A stretch of 64,000 nt of DNA from Dasyornis broadbenti (Eukaryota; Chordata; Aves; Passeriformes; Dasyornithidae). Of this stretch, positions 10,262-25,200 are shown piece after piece (position 1 is the first letter of the stretch; each line of letters opens with the position of its first letter). The notes under the pieces were generated by a model. It was given only the letters and a program-made list of their open reading frames with translations, was not told where the DNA came from and ran no database searches. The DNA is taken from NCBI GenBank assembly GCA_013397935.1, contig VZRN01006386.1, forward strand, positions 1,982,251-2,046,250, in the 5' to 3' direction. The translations under genes and the position numbers were made by a program.

Positions 10262-13200
10262 CTGTGGAAGTAGGAATGGAGATGAAGAGAGAGAAAAGAT
10301 AAATAAGCTCACTTTGCTACTGGTCTCCTTGCTTTGTGAAGAGTCAATATTTAACAACTTTGTCTTTCCTTCTTTATATGCCCTTCACCATGATCCATCA
10401 CAGAGTTTCAGCCTTTGGCTCAGGAGAGACTACAGCTGTCACAGTCCTACACTGACCTGTGTGCATGTGGTACAACACAACTCATTGAACTATAGTGTTA
10501 TCCCTTCTCTCCCCTCCTTTTTTTAATACAAGGAAGCCATTTAAACCTAACTGAGAAAGAAAAAGGGAGAACAGAACGAGGGGGTTATCTTTCAGGGACA
10601 TGGAGGAAAACCAAACACCAGTCTTAGCTCTGGCAAACACAGAGCTTTAGGGAAGAAACCTTACTTGTTCTAGGTGGTAGTGGTCAGAGCTGTAATGGTC
10701 GTGAAGGTGTCCACGAGTGCAAATTCTTCGATGTTCGCAGGATGCAGGAGAAGCTAGAGTTCGCACAGGCTGTTCCCTTTTCTGAGAGGAGTTGGAGGAG
10801 CTATCTGTAGCATTCTGTTTTAAATGGAAAAGGGGGGAAAAAAAACGTCATGCATTCAGCTGTTACTGCACAGGGCATTAAGAGATGTTTTGCCACTCAC
10901 TGACTTCGTGCACACCTGCAATATTGGCAACACCTCACAGCTGGAGGCTTCATGAAGTTTCACATAAAATACTTGAAACAGGCGGATCTGCTGCCAGGCC
11001 ATAAAAGCTGTCGCCACACACATGGAAAAATAATATGCCATAGTCTGCCCAGATCATAGTCACCAACACCACTTGTATTTGCTTGGCATGTTATTTGTTA
11101 TCCTGGGCACCGTGGGATGATGCATGTTCACCAGGAGCTACCTCTGAAGAGCAAAGTTAAACCCTGGCAAGTGACGCAATCCTGTAGGTCCTGCAGGCTC
11201 AGACAGAGCATCTGTGTGCCCAGGCTGTGCCCCACCAGTTACCCAGGATACAAAAATACTGGCAATTTTCTTAACCTTTACATATTCTCCAAACACTCAC
11301 CAAATTCCAGTTCATCACAGGCTGCTTGATTAATCAGCTTTCTTTTAGAAACTTCAGGATTTTTTTTCTCTTGTTTTGTCACGTTTTTGTCACTCACAAC
11401 TAATGTGCAATGAATGTTACTTGTGTTTTTATACATTCCTGGCTCCCTGTGAGCACTTTCTTTAGGTTAATTAGTTACATCATTATGCAACAATGACCAC
11501 AAAAGGGTGAAATATCACACAATAACATGCTGTTGCCAACACCTGCTGCTTCTTAACATTCATATTTCTCCTCCTGCAGAATTACACAGTGGGGTAACAA
11601 TCCCAGCCATCATCTCTCCAAAGCCCTTCCTTGGTTAAAACTGTTGACATACAATATTCAGGATTTTGCCCATTAATTCTATTCATAGGTTTTGGGCTTT
11701 TTCATATTACCATGAATATCAATGGACAGTTGTAAAATGCACCAGCAAACCAAGAGCAGGAAAAAAGAGTCCCCATGCACAGCAAACAGAACAGCTGTAG
11801 CACTGCACGTGCCTAAAACATTGGAGCTTGAAATAAAAAAAAACTCCACCCCACCCCCACTCAACAAGATGTGCTGCAGCTATGAGTCCATGGAAAAGGT
11901 TCCCGACTGCCATGACAGTCAGCTCAGACACAACCTCAAGAGCACAGAAGAATCGTATCAGTAGTAGTAGAAGACTGGTTTTACCTGAAAAACCTTCTCT
12001 CCTTGTCAAGAATGCACTCTCTAAATACTATTTTCCAAAGAATCATACTAGACATTTCTTGCTCCAAGAATACAAGAATCCTCACTGTGAGTATTTGTTT
12101 ATTCTGAAAACAACCCTCTGCAAGAGTCTGTCCAAAGGTGAGAACACCTTGAAGCATTACAATATGAAAATAAGATGTTGGTTTTCTTTAACTCTTACAG
12201 CACTTTAAAAGCACTGAACCCTCAATTTATTTACTTGAAAGCAAATACAGAGTTATTTGCAGAGTGATGTAAGGCCAGGCTAGGTTATCTGAGAGGTACA
12301 ACAAGCAGGATGAGTTTTGAATGGCTGACTCCCATTAAGAACAGACTTTTAATGAATGTGTTTGTTTCAGGGTTTTTTTTGGGCTTGTTTGGGTTTTTTT
12401 TTGGTTGGTTTTTTTTTTAAAATGAGTACACAGAAGCAGATAAACTCTAGACATAGTTAACACCTCTAAAGTGAAACTGCACCAATATTCAGGCTCTTTT
12501 AAAAAAGAGGTTTCATCAGCCCAGTATTAATAACTTATTAGACAAAGGCATTTCAAATCTGAGGTTTAAACCCTTCAAAGCGAATTCTTGTGCCCTTAAC
12601 TTCAGATCCTACAATATCTAGCACATTTTGGGGACATTCCAAAACAAAACGAGCATCTTCTACAAATGTTTTGTAATAACATTAAGCTTACAACCTGTCT
12701 GAAAACCCTGAGAAGAGTTAGGATTTCGTTACAACAGCCATGTTGGCACTCACATGAGTACCTTTTTTGCAGAGCTGTAGGTGGTGCAGATCAAGATGCT
12801 GAGCTGTGATTTAAGCTTCTCAGAAAGGCACACAACACACCCCAAGTTGAACTTTGACTGACATGAGGCAAAAAGGAGGCAGGGCCTTAACGTGGTACCA
12901 CGGCAGCCAGCAGGACCCTTCACCTTCACTGGATCCACAGCTGGGCCCTGCTGGGACAAGTCTTCTGTGGATATGCTCTGAAAACATCATGGGTGCTCAT
13001 AGTCCGAACAATGCAGCCTGAGGAAATTACCCAGTGGGAGGTCATTGCACATACTGTTCCACAACTGCCTCCCTGTCCTGGATGAAAATAAAAATCCCAC
13101 CCAAACTGGATATAACTCCTTGATAATCTCTGCAGGGCAGCTGGGAGCTATAACCAGCCCTCCAAGCATTGTGCTATTTGCTGCCTCTCTGGCAAGGCAG

Positions 13201-16200
13201 CATTTCTGCAACAGGCAACTGGAAAAGAGCTTGTAGTGATTTTTATCTTGCCTGATTTGTATCTACCTTTGCTTTCCTCCACACCTTCTTCTTTAGACCA
13301 GTCAGGGCAACTAAGCCTCTCCTCCACATGTGTTGACATGGCTACAAAACCTGTTTGCAGCATACCAGAAGCAGCGGCGCTGCTCTCTGCTTTCACCTTA
13401 TTAAAAATTGCTGCATTTCCACATTCAATGTCCTCAGATTAGAGGGGCAGTTTGCCAACACAAATACTTACTCTAAGCACTCAGAAAGGGGAAATCAAGC
13501 TATCCAAGACCTGGTCTCTGCTCACTCATCCATAAAGAAGTTCATGCTGACTCCTGGTTGGTGACACTAAAGGTAGCAGATGGTTGCCGAATGCAGTGTA
13601 CCTTGCTGACCATCAGCTGGGATAAGCACTAGTACTTTCCATCACAGACCCTCACTGAAGTTTCAAACTGATATGGGGAAGAGTGCTCTCAACACGCATG
13701 AACGCATGGTCTGAGGATTGATGAAAAAAAAAAAAAAAGGTAGAAAATACCTGCCTCCCAAGCAGAAGGTCACCAATGAACCCCATAGGCTCCTCAGCTG
13801 TGCTGGTGGGCATACTCATCAATGATGTGAAGAGAAAGATAAACAAGATGATGACACAGTTTCCTGATGAAACTTCAGTTATTCAAGGGAGTAAAAATGA
13901 AAGCTGACGCTGAAAACTTGCTGAAGGATCTCATAATGATGAGAGGCTTTTAACACGCTGGATGTTAAAAAACCCCCAAACATAATTAACCCTAAAGAGC
14001 AACGTAACATAAACACCTTGATCTGACACACAGAATGATGCCCTCTGAGCCAGTTATTGCTGTTCAGGAAACAGGTCTTGGGATTAAAATAGGCAGCTCT
14101 GTGACAGAGTCCAATTGGTGGCTCAGCAACAGCTTAAAAATCCAGCAGCAACAAGGACAACCACCAAGGCACTGCATGTATCTGCTGTGCTTCCCCAAGC
14201 TGTCTGTGGTGCTGGCCCTCCTCCACCCTGGCCCAGTAAGAGTATTTCTACCATGGCAAGCTCACAGAGCCATGGCCAGGACCATAGAAGACATGGCATG
14301 GCTTCTCAACAACAGCTAAATAAATAGCCTGGGTCTCTCCAGCCTGGGAAAGAGATTATAGAAGGGACAAGAAGATGAGAAATCTGAATTGTGAGTCCCA
14401 TAGGAATGTGAGCATGAAGGGATTGTTCTTCTAGTATCCTTCAGAAAGGAAGTTCATGAGGCATTCACTGGAACAGGCTCAAATAAGGTTCAGGCAGAAG
14501 GAGGTACTTCTGATGGCGCCCACAGCTAAAACGCAGTTCAAGAAGACAGAGGGAAACCCTCAGAAGAAAGTAAGGATAAGAAGCATGATAATGCCTCAGG
14601 CCTTCGAAAGTGTACTGTTCTCTCAATGCCACTTCACTGGGACTGAATCCAGACTTGGTGACCAGTGAAAATCACGCATGTTCTCAAAGAAAAGGCACAC
14701 CCATCTTCAGCCAAGTGCCAGTAAGAACAAATGATGGCAAGACTTCCTTAGTGAGGGAAGCAAGCAGGGAACAACTTCTGGCCCCCACAACAAGACTGGG
14801 ACTTGGCTGGGATTTTCTACCATCGTCATACCAGGGAAAATTTTGGTGAAGGGTGAAGACACGAGAGGGTGAGAGACATGAGAGGTTTGCTGTAAGTCAT
14901 CCAAGTACAACACACTCACCTACAGGAATACATCTAGAAAGGACACAGTCTCCAGAGCCAGGCTATTTCACTGATGGAACATCAGGTCCCAAACCACTGA
15001 GCCACTGGTCTCTCAGAGAAACACCATCTTCTACTAAAACCTGTTAAAACCAATCCAGCTCCAGCATTTGATTTTGAGGGGAAACTACTGAAAACATGCC
15101 TGGTAGTCACAAAAGAGAAAAGAACCCAAAAATAAAGTTGTTGGAACACAGAGTCCGATAAGAAACTCTGTTTCAACATGCCCTCAAACGCTCAATTATG
15201 AGACATTTGTGCTGCACATACCAGAACTTTCTGATTGCTATAGCGGTCACAAACCCTTGTGGTTTCACTGCTTGGATAACAAAATCATTAATCACGACCA
15301 TAAGAGTCATATTATAAAACCTGTGCAACACATTTCCTGTTGCAAGCGAGCTGGACGTATCTGAGCAAGCACATGTACCGCATGCGTGGTATGGCTGCTT
15401 TAAGAAACAACACCAGGCTTCTACAGGCAAATGATGGCACTGTGGTAATTTAAAAAAAGAAAAAACATGTCCTTGTTTCCCCCTCAGACTTTCAGAAGTG
15501 ACTCATTAAATTAAAAATCCCTAGTCATTAGTAAAGAAGATTATGTTAATCATTTACTGCAGTTTATTTCTCATTGAAATGGATTTGTTACACAAGAAGG
15601 CTAATCAGATACCTAAGCAATAGGCATAGACGAGCATCTATGAAAAAAATATAAGACAAAGAAGCCTTCTTCTGCTTCTGCACTGGACTAACCACCTTGC
15701 CTCTAATGGCTTCACAGAATAGGTTCACTCTGTGTGATGCAACATCCAAGGCTGACTACAAAAAAGAAGAAAGATTCCTCTCAGAATTATGAAACAAAAC
15801 AATCTGTGGCAGCTTGTCAGAAATTGGTTGCCAGAGGGAAATTACAGAGCTCCGTCATTTAAAACTTCCAGAAGTGCTCTCTGTCAGCTAAAGGATTTGC
15901 AAGTTTGCTGTCAGAAATAATTGTGGGTCAAGCAAGACAAGATGATTTTTTTCTCTCTAGAATTTTAATAGTTGCATGAAGCAGAGGGAAGCAGATGTAT
16001 CATGATGCTGAACAGTTAGCTTTGCAAGTAATGGTCCTGAAGGAATCAAAAAGCCATGCCAGCCTGGCCTTTGCAAAGCACAAGCCAACCCGCTCTCTGC
16101 TGCTCCACTCCACTCTTCCCATCTCCCACTGCCATGCAAGCCCACACACCACAACATCCAGATCCAAGGGGGCCTCGTGACACGCAGCATGGAAAAACAA

Positions 16201-19200
16201 AACTAGGTGGGGTTTACGGTCTCATCTTTACGGAAGACATCCTTCTGCAATAGCCAAAGCTCCTTGCAAAGCTCCTGGGTTCACCCTAGGGGAGGACGCC
16301 CTGGACATGTTGAAGAGCCCAATGCTACCTCGTCTTTTGAGAAGTCATCCCCACCATTCCCACGACAAAAAACCCAGCTCTGAACCAACTCATGGCTTGA
16401 GATGAGCCTGGAAAAGTGACAGCCAGAGAGCTTCATCCTCCCATGCCACAGCCTGACCACCTCTGGCCGAGATCTCTGCAATAGGCTCCCCACTGGCAGT
16501 CGGAGCCCTTGGTGTGCTCTGCCCAGGTGTAATCCCTTGGGAGTCCTGGCACAAGTCAGCTCTTCTTCACTCGACCCTTTCCTTTTGCTGGAATACAGGG
16601 AGGCACAGCTGTGCTATCAGTACGGAAAGGAAGAATGATAAAGCCAGTGAAACAGTGCAGTGAGCGATACTGAGCTCAGTGCTGGCCTGGGGCTTATCTG
16701 CAGAGCTGCTGTTTAGGAACTTCACAAAGAGGAAGTTTGAGAATTATTTCAGATGCATGGCAAAGAAACTTCCACCTTTCCAAAGAAATTAAGATAAAAT
16801 ATAGTGTCCCAGAACTCCCTCAGTTTAATCTTGCCAGACCAGAACAAGTCCTTCTATTCTCCAGCTTTTTTTTTCCTAAGCCTAAAGAGATACAGCATTT
16901 CTGAGTTTCACAGACAGTGGAACAGCACGAATCCTAATTTTTGTCTCAAAACATCTTTCCCCCCTCCACCTCTAAGTGTGCCCTGTATACTCAAGACAGC
17001 CCATTTCAAAGGGAGCTCAGATTATCCAAGTATTAAGAAAAAGATTCAGTGTGAAAAATCTTTTAAGATTTGAGATTCCTGTCTCCTAAGCACAAGCTTT
17101 TAATTTGTCATGGCAATACAAAGACATGGAAGAAAACGCTCTTGTCAAATTTCTGTTTGTTTCCTATCACTGAAGACAAGACAGAAATTGTCTTGCAGGA
17201 AATTGCTTCCACACATTTTTGAAACATTTTGCCACTCTCATCCACTGAGGATGGCTGAAGCTAAACCTAACTCTACACTGCTGAGAATCTGAAGGAAAAG
17301 CTTCATGTTAGATCATATTCCAGTTCAGTTCAAAGACAAACTGGCTGTGCACAACCATTACAACAAGCATGGATTCTCATGGATTCAGACTTGTCCAGTA
17401 CCAGAACAGGACTAGAATTTCTCAAATGTTTGGTCTGTTTTCTAGTCACCCCTTAAATAAATACCAATATAAAGTGCAGAAGGCTGGCTCTTTTCTACTG
17501 CTACCTTTTTCTTATTTAAAATTTTTGTGGTTATAGCTTTCAGTGCCAGAAAGATGCTGATGACTGTGCTGGCTGAAGTCAGCAAAACTTAAGGAACATT
17601 TACAAGAATTTGGTACACAAGATCATCTCCACTAAACTCCTGCTAAACCCGGACTCTGGCATGATTGGGCAGTTCTGTACGGACCACAGATGTGGCTTAA
17701 CAGCTCACTTCAAGAAAGGAAAAGAATATATGAGACTCAGACATGGTTAAATGATATGACAAACACTCAGATGTGGTAAGGGGGAAACCTCAGAGAGATT
17801 TTCCTGTTTCACTACTTGCCTCATACAAGGCATCAGATATGCCTGCAAAAGCAGGCATTTGAAGAGATACAAAGAGAATTTTTGTCTGCAAAAGTCAGGA
17901 TGAGTGAAGTAAGTCAGTACCCCATTTTGCTCAGACTCAGACCCAGACCAGAGGCTCTGAGCAGATCTATGCAACATTTCCTTCCCATGACACCCCTACC
18001 CCTCACTGCACCAAAGGGCTAAAGCACTGACTGCTTCAATGGAAAGTCTTTGTATCAGGTACTTATAAGGGAAAACTAGAATGCTATAAGGGGGAAAAAG
18101 CCCAAAACACAAGCCCAGCTTTTAGGGCTGCTCCCCTAGGCAGTACAGCAATCCCACAGTATGGTGGTGAGAGCAGGGTGGCTCTGCCTACCCACAAGAA
18201 GCTTGTGTCCTCATCCATGTGGAGAGCCTTTCCTTACCAGGACTCCCACGCTTCCTTCTTCATTCCTGCAACTCCTCCGTGCTGTGGCCTGATTGGATTT
18301 CTCCATGCTGAGACAAGCTACACTGCTTCAACAGGATCTTTTCACTTAAACCTGGGAACTGTTTAAACTAATCAATTGCTTAAAACCATCCAGGAACAGA
18401 GGCTGGCCCTTCCTTTTTGCAGAGGCTCCATTAATCTGTTTATACCTTGAAAATGACATCCTGAGATGCTCCAGCGTGCAACATTTGTGCTTGTACAGCT
18501 CCACAAACATTAGCAAAGCCTCCTTCCTCTAACAATATTATCCACATTACCACAGCTGTCCTCTGCTAAGGCCAAGAGAATGGCCACCATGGTCTGAACT
18601 GCTGAGGGGAGGTGATGGTCACTGCTTCTCCCTCCCATCAGTTCTCATCACCTGCTCTGCGGGCATGCGTGGGTGGAGGACCACAGGAATCCAGCCTAAA
18701 ATAATTTTTGCACCAGCTCCCTGACCTAAGTTGACCATCCATGTGGTGGCACAGGAGGTACAGAGAACAGAGGTGGGGGAGGCTGGAAGGGGAGCTCCTA
18801 ATTTTCAGGTGCTGACAAGGAATTTAGCACATCCAGTGCTGCCAAAAAGCATTCCTTTTGCAGGATGGGTAAGGATGCTAGGAAATAAAGGAGGAAAGTT
18901 CACAAGGGGGTGTTAAACATCGGACAGTTGAGCGCAGCTGGGAACAGATGGTTCCACAAAACTCACCACTGAATCTCATCTCTTCTATACATAAACTTTC
19001 AAGGAGGAGGGAAGGAAATAATATTAAGGGGGAAGGAAAAACACTAATGAAAATAGAATTAGCCAAGTTAAAAGGATTGATGCATCTAATCCATCATTAA
19101 TGTCTTTGCTATGTACAGTGCAGCCTCTAAATTCAGCAGTACTCCTCCTATATAATACACCAGGTTACAAACAGGGAGAAAAAACTAACTTAAACACAAA

Positions 19201-22200
19201 CTTCCCACAGCAGACTGATATGATATTTTAAGAAGTCAGTTAGGGGTCATTTATACACACAGTTATGAGCATCGATGATATTTTAGCTGGAATTTATCAC
19301 CAAAATAGAATCCAACAGCTGATGCAAACTTTTAAAATACCCTCTTCATATGCACTGCAAATATGTCAGGCTCTGCTTAAAAATGTAATGGTACTTACTT
19401 ACTTCTGTCTTTTCTTCTCCTTTTGCAGAAAGAGCCAGAGACATATGAACTGCTTTCTATAATCACTTCTATTGAATTTTCATAAAGTATTTATGAGATA
19501 CAGGGCAAGCAGACCCTTAACAAAACACATTAGACAGGTGAGGGAAGGAAACAGGGCTATTTAGATGCAGTTCTTTATAATGCATTTCTGTACTGGCCAG
19601 AGGTCCGCTCTGAGCTCCCTGGATTCTTGTATTCTGTTTTTCATCCTCAGTTACTACCAAACACATACTGGGGGCAGAGGGGACACCACCTTGCAAAATT
19701 TTGTCAGTCAGAAGGTTGTGGGGTTTGTTTGTTTGTTTCTTTCTCTTACAAGGGGTGGAAGGGTGAGCCTGTCAACTTAAAGGAAAATCTTGAAGTCTCA
19801 TATAAAAGCACGTTTCATGGCTAAGCTTCACTGAACTCCTCCTTTTCTTCTCCAAACTCTCCAAAAAAAGAAAGCCCAAACAAACAAAAAAACCCCCAAC
19901 CCCAACCATTTGAGAGGATCCAAAATTCAGGGGCACACTCCAGGCAGCCTCAACTCTCTGTTTGTTTTGGGCTTCTTTTTCCTTTTGTACCTGTTACACA
20001 AGACAACAGATTCAAATCAGATTTGTCAGTGTTTACACAGCAGGTGGGAATTACAGGCTCCTTCATGAAGAGCAGCGCAGTCATTTGCCCCGCAGTTCCA
20101 ACTCAGCTCCCTTCCTATCACCGCCCAGATGGATGCTCCAGCTCAGCACCAGGAGCCAAATGATTTCCCCACTCTCAATTGTGCAGAGGCCAGGGTTGAA
20201 CACAGCTTTGCCTGCTTGCTCCAGACTTGCATCCCTGCGGTCCCACCGGCACTGCCGGGTTATGTGCCAGGCAGCCATTCCCTAATCCTTTCTGCTGCAG
20301 TACAGGAAGTTGTCAATCATCGCTTGTGCCCCTGGCCAAGGCTGCCTCTTTCCAACAGTGTTTACACCCAGTGCATGATCTGCTCTGCCCGTCACCTTCA
20401 AAGGCAGTGCCTGGGGCCAGCCAAGACACCCCAAATCCAGCTGTCCCTGGTGCCTCCTCCTGCAAGTGCCCTGGGACAAGGCGTTTTGTTCCAACACAGC
20501 AGCCAGTGAGACTGCAGCTTACAAATATAGCTGTCTGCTGAAAGCCACTTCCTCAGGTTGAATATGCAAGTAATGGAAAAGGCTATTTTCTGCCTTTGTG
20601 AAATTTTCAAGCACCCTGAAGCCGAAAGAAAGGACTATACACTTCAAAGGCTGACTGCATAGCCCAGATTAAAGAGGGAATCTAATGGAAAGATACAGTC
20701 ATATCAGCCATGTATTTTCAAGGTAGAAGCACACATTTGGCCATAACACACCCCCATCAACACCGCCTCAGCTATCCTGGCATCTCCTTCTCGTCTCAAT
20801 TGAAGGATGAATTTCACAGGAGAAACATGAAGGAGGAAAATGACATAAATCCTAAACCAGACATCAGTGCAAGAACTACCTTACTTGTACCACCAGCACA
20901 GCAGAGGTCTTGCAGAAGGTGATGTATTCAGGGCCAGGGGTATGCAATGAATTTCAGGTGGCACCATGAATACTGGTGGGGTGGCAGAGGTTCTTTGCCT
21001 CCCGCTTAGCCCATCAGCTACAGTTTCCCTTGAGCCAGCATTTCTGCTTTTCCAGCCCTACAGCGAGCTGGCTCCAGGAGCTAAACCACCGGAAAAGTAT
21101 TCGCTTTCTTTTATATGGCTAGTTTTTGGTTCCCTTCCCTGGGTTGGCTCAGCACAGGGTCAGCTGTGCAAGGAAAAGGGGGATGGAGGAGCCCCTCTCT
21201 GCCTTGCTAAGGCTAAAGATGCATCAGACAAGTTGCATCCCTCAGCTGTGGTTTCACATAGGTGCTAAAATAACTCCTGCAACCCCAAATCCTGCTCCCC
21301 CACATCAACTTCACTCTTGGCATGACTGTGCTGCAAATGCAAGGTGGGGGAACAGAGCTGGCTGGAAAATAACTTGCTTTTCACAGGCGTCTTGACTCAA
21401 ATCGGGTCCCCCTTACATAATACCAAAGAAATGCCTTGGGAACTATGGCTGAATGAAAGCAAAAGTAAAAAATCCCAAAAGAACCCCAAAAACCCCAAAA
21501 AACAAAACAAAAAACCAAAAAAAACCCCAAAAAAACCAACAAAAAAACCCCCCAAAAACCCCCAAAAGCCCCAACAACAACAACAAAAAAAACCAACCAA
21601 AAAAAACCACCTCTCCCCTCTGTTTTACTGTATGTTAAGAAAGGGCAATTTACTCTTGATTGTATTTTGTTTCTGACAGATATGTGCCTTGAACATACAA
21701 GTGCACGACAGCACTGAGCTCCAGATGAATTAAAAGGGATCACGCTCATAAACAGCTTCACACTTTAACTCATCACATAGTTTAAGTGCATTACTACACA
21801 GCCAAATTATTTTTTCAGAAGACAAACATGCAGCTATTTGATTGCAAGTGTGAAATGGTGCTACAACAGACTCTGATCACAAATTCACCAGCCAGAAACT
21901 ACAGTTAGAGAGGCACCAGTCAAGTCACCTTTGTACAAGGAATCTTACAGGTGAGTTTGCTGGTGACTCTTTTCATCTTAAAAGGCTCATACTACAAGAA
22001 AACAAGGCCTTCAGTAATCTGAAGATTACTTAAATTAATGCAGGTCTGGTTATACATAACAAAAATAATAAGAGTATTAAATGTAAAGAGCTGGCACACT
22101 GAAATATGATACTGTATCATCATCCAAGCACAGGGAAAGGGCTAAATGGGTGTTGAGAAGGAGGGAAGGAGAGAAGGAGAAAAGGAAATCTCTTTCGAAC

Positions 22201-25200
22201 TGCTGAGGTTAAACTGAACAAAACTGAATGCTTAACTGGTGCACAAATTACAATACAAATTCTGGCAAGATGCAGCTATAGGGAAACTTCCACCACAGCA
22301 AAAGATCAAATTTCCGTTTCCTGCAGGATACATCCCAATCCCACTGCACAACCAACTGTGTTTGTATGTGGGAATGGTACAGAGCCAAAAAATACACTAC
22401 AAAAAATGGTCTTGAGAGGAAGAATTGTGACAAGAGAAATTGCTTACCCTCAGCAAAGTAGCTCAACACATCCCAGTCGCTGCTATAATTAGCTACATAA
22501 AAACTACATGGCTGTAAGACTCAGAATACCTGATAGCAATATGGATTCTTTCTGTTTAATAATTTGTTCTTATTTGTAATTCACTTAAGAGTGAAACAGC
22601 ACCAAAGCAACTGAAATTCAGTCCATTTGGGAATTGTGTTAAAATGCCAATTCCTGATCTGCAGTAAGAAAAGCATGCCTTACCTATCAGAGAATGACAC
22701 AAAAGAAAAAAAACCATGATAAATACAATAAAGCAATACATAAATCATGCGAGACCCTTACTCCCCCTCCTTTCTTTTAAAGGGAGCAAATAAAGCTTCA
22801 AATTTACCCTATGAATCCTTTTCCAATCAGCTCCTCTGAGCTCTTCACTTACATCTCATGAATCTGTTATATACACAAGAATAAATAGATTTTAAGTTGT
22901 GTGTACCTCCACACCACAGTAATTCTCTTATTTCCTTTTGTCCAAATGACAGGTTATGAGTAAGAGTAAGCAAGGGCAATCTGGAGGCTGAAGCAGATCG
23001 TAATTGCCCCTACATTTTTTAAGGACTTAAGAAAAAGAGCAGCTGCCTTTCCAGATGATACCACTGTTTCAGTGTCAATCGTATTAAATTATCAGTGAGT
23101 ACATCTTGCTTGTATTGGCAGAAAGAGCAAGAAAATAAATGGGTTAATTTCCAGCACCACTTGAAAGAAACAGGAGATCCTGAAAGAAAGGGAGAAATAC
23201 AACACTAGAAAATAAACCTAACAGCCAGAGAAAAAACTTTCCACTTGACCTTCCCTACTGAAAAGTCTCTTTCAGCATTGGTATCCACTCCCATTGAGTG
23301 ACGTGGATTTGTGTGGGCAAAGTTAACCTGAAGGCAGGAAAAAACCACAAACAGATAAAAAGCAGCAAGCCTTAAAACAGCTGGATAGTCAAGACCTTTT
23401 CACCGTTTTAGTGGTATCTCTCCTAACTTCTGACCTGCAGCATACTAGCAGGAAGAATTCCACTGAAAGCCTCTTGATACAGGCAGGGATTAATGGGATG
23501 AAGAAAAAACCACCCAATTAAACTACAGATAAATCAGTTACTTCAGGCTCTGGGACTATTACCTTGGTAGCCAGCCTGTTACAACAGCTCAGGGCAGCTT
23601 TCCTTGTGAGAAGAGGCGTGAAGAGCCGAAGCCAGGTTCAGACACGAGAAGCACTGCCAAGGTGCTGAGGTGGGCTGCATTGATCAGATGCTGGGCAGGG
23701 ATGCCCAGAGCACTCTGCACAACTTGAGAGACCCAGCTGTATAAAAGCACATGACTAAATCTCAGTCCAGTTCATTGGCCAAAGCTAGTAATGGTTATCT
23801 TTTATTTGTTTGTTTTTGAGGGAAGGATTTGAGCCTGCTGGGTTTTCTGTGTATGAATTTCTCTCTTCTTGGTAAGCATTTTTTTTTTCCCCTTTAAAAT
23901 CTGAATTAGAATAGCTGTGGCTTACAATGCAAGCCCAAAATCCAGACATCAGAGGATGTGGCTAGCAGCAATAAACCCTTCGGCTGTTCACAGAGAGCAC
24001 AGCTGGCTGCTGGGCAGGAAGAACAGAAGTAAGGCCATCATGTCCTGTCACTCTAACAATCCCCTTGTCGCTCGTCTCAGCCTCACAGAGCAAACAAGGT
24101 GGATTTGGTCAAGGTGACAACCCCATCATTCAAACAGAGAGCTCTGCTCCTCCAAAATGCATTTTTCCTTTCTGCTCCTCGAGGACAACATTAGGAAAAA
24201 GGAAATTGTAAGCTCTTGTGGCTCCTCAATCCCTGAGCACAACTTCTGACTGAAACACTTCTTGCAACTCAGTGTTGTTCTACTCTCAGCAACATCATTT
24301 TCCATACAGGGGTGGGACGAGAGATGCTCCAATATCCCACAGAACTTACAAATATATTCCAAAGTATTAGCACCAGGTTTCTACTGTCTACTTTAAAGAA
24401 AAAAAGCCACAGGTGTTCTTTAAAAGAACCATCTGAATGTGAAACGACCGAACCAGCAAGAAAAATTAGATTTAGTGTTTATCTAACTAACATAAATTTT
24501 ATAATTTTTAATAGTGAGGCTGTAACATGCATGAGGCCCAGATGGGAGATAAAACCAGACAAAAGGTTTCAAGGAAAGGCAGCAGGGATAAATCTGTTTT
24601 TTTAATTAGGGAAGCAGAAGACATGCAAGGGGGACTGTAACGCAAACATCTCCCCCAATATTCACTGCTCTGGTGGAGAAGAGGCAATTGTGTTTGTCTC
24701 TGAAACGAGTATCAGCAGCGTCCAAGCCACATAACAAACTTCCTAACTCAAACATCCCTAAGCACAGGAATCCACATTCATGACAAGAAAAAGGCACAAG
24801 AGGCACAGGATTGCTCCAAACATACGACTTGGTTGTCAAAACATGAGCCTGAAGACTTCTGTTGGAAGTCCAGAGAGAAAAGCGGTAGCAGCAAGATCTG
24901 TCCGTATCACCTTAGTGAAGCAGGAGAATATTTGCACTGTCTTGCAGTTGGGAAACCAAGATTAGTAAGCTTTTAACCAGGAGTCAACAAGAGAAGCAAT
25001 GGATCGAGTGTATGCACCTTGAAATGCAACTCTGTAGCTCAGCCATGCACTTCTACATCACGCCTGCTCAACCTGCCAAACTCTGCAGGTCTCATTCTGA
25101 ACAAAAACTACAATTTAAAAGAAATATTACTGGTTATATGAAATAGCTGGAATTTTAATATGCATATCAAACTTAGTAAAGTTGAGTTTTGCTCTTTGCT

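Noticed and set aside
14330..14500. Possible old CR1-like segment (CTCCAGCCTGGGAAAGAG)
   Set aside because: Only one short phrase resembles CR1 and the following sequence does not track the element.
21381..21761. Overlapping ORFs rich in Phe/Gly/Val or Lys/Pro/Asn
   Set aside because: They are produced by the A/C low-complexity block and have no protein-like features.
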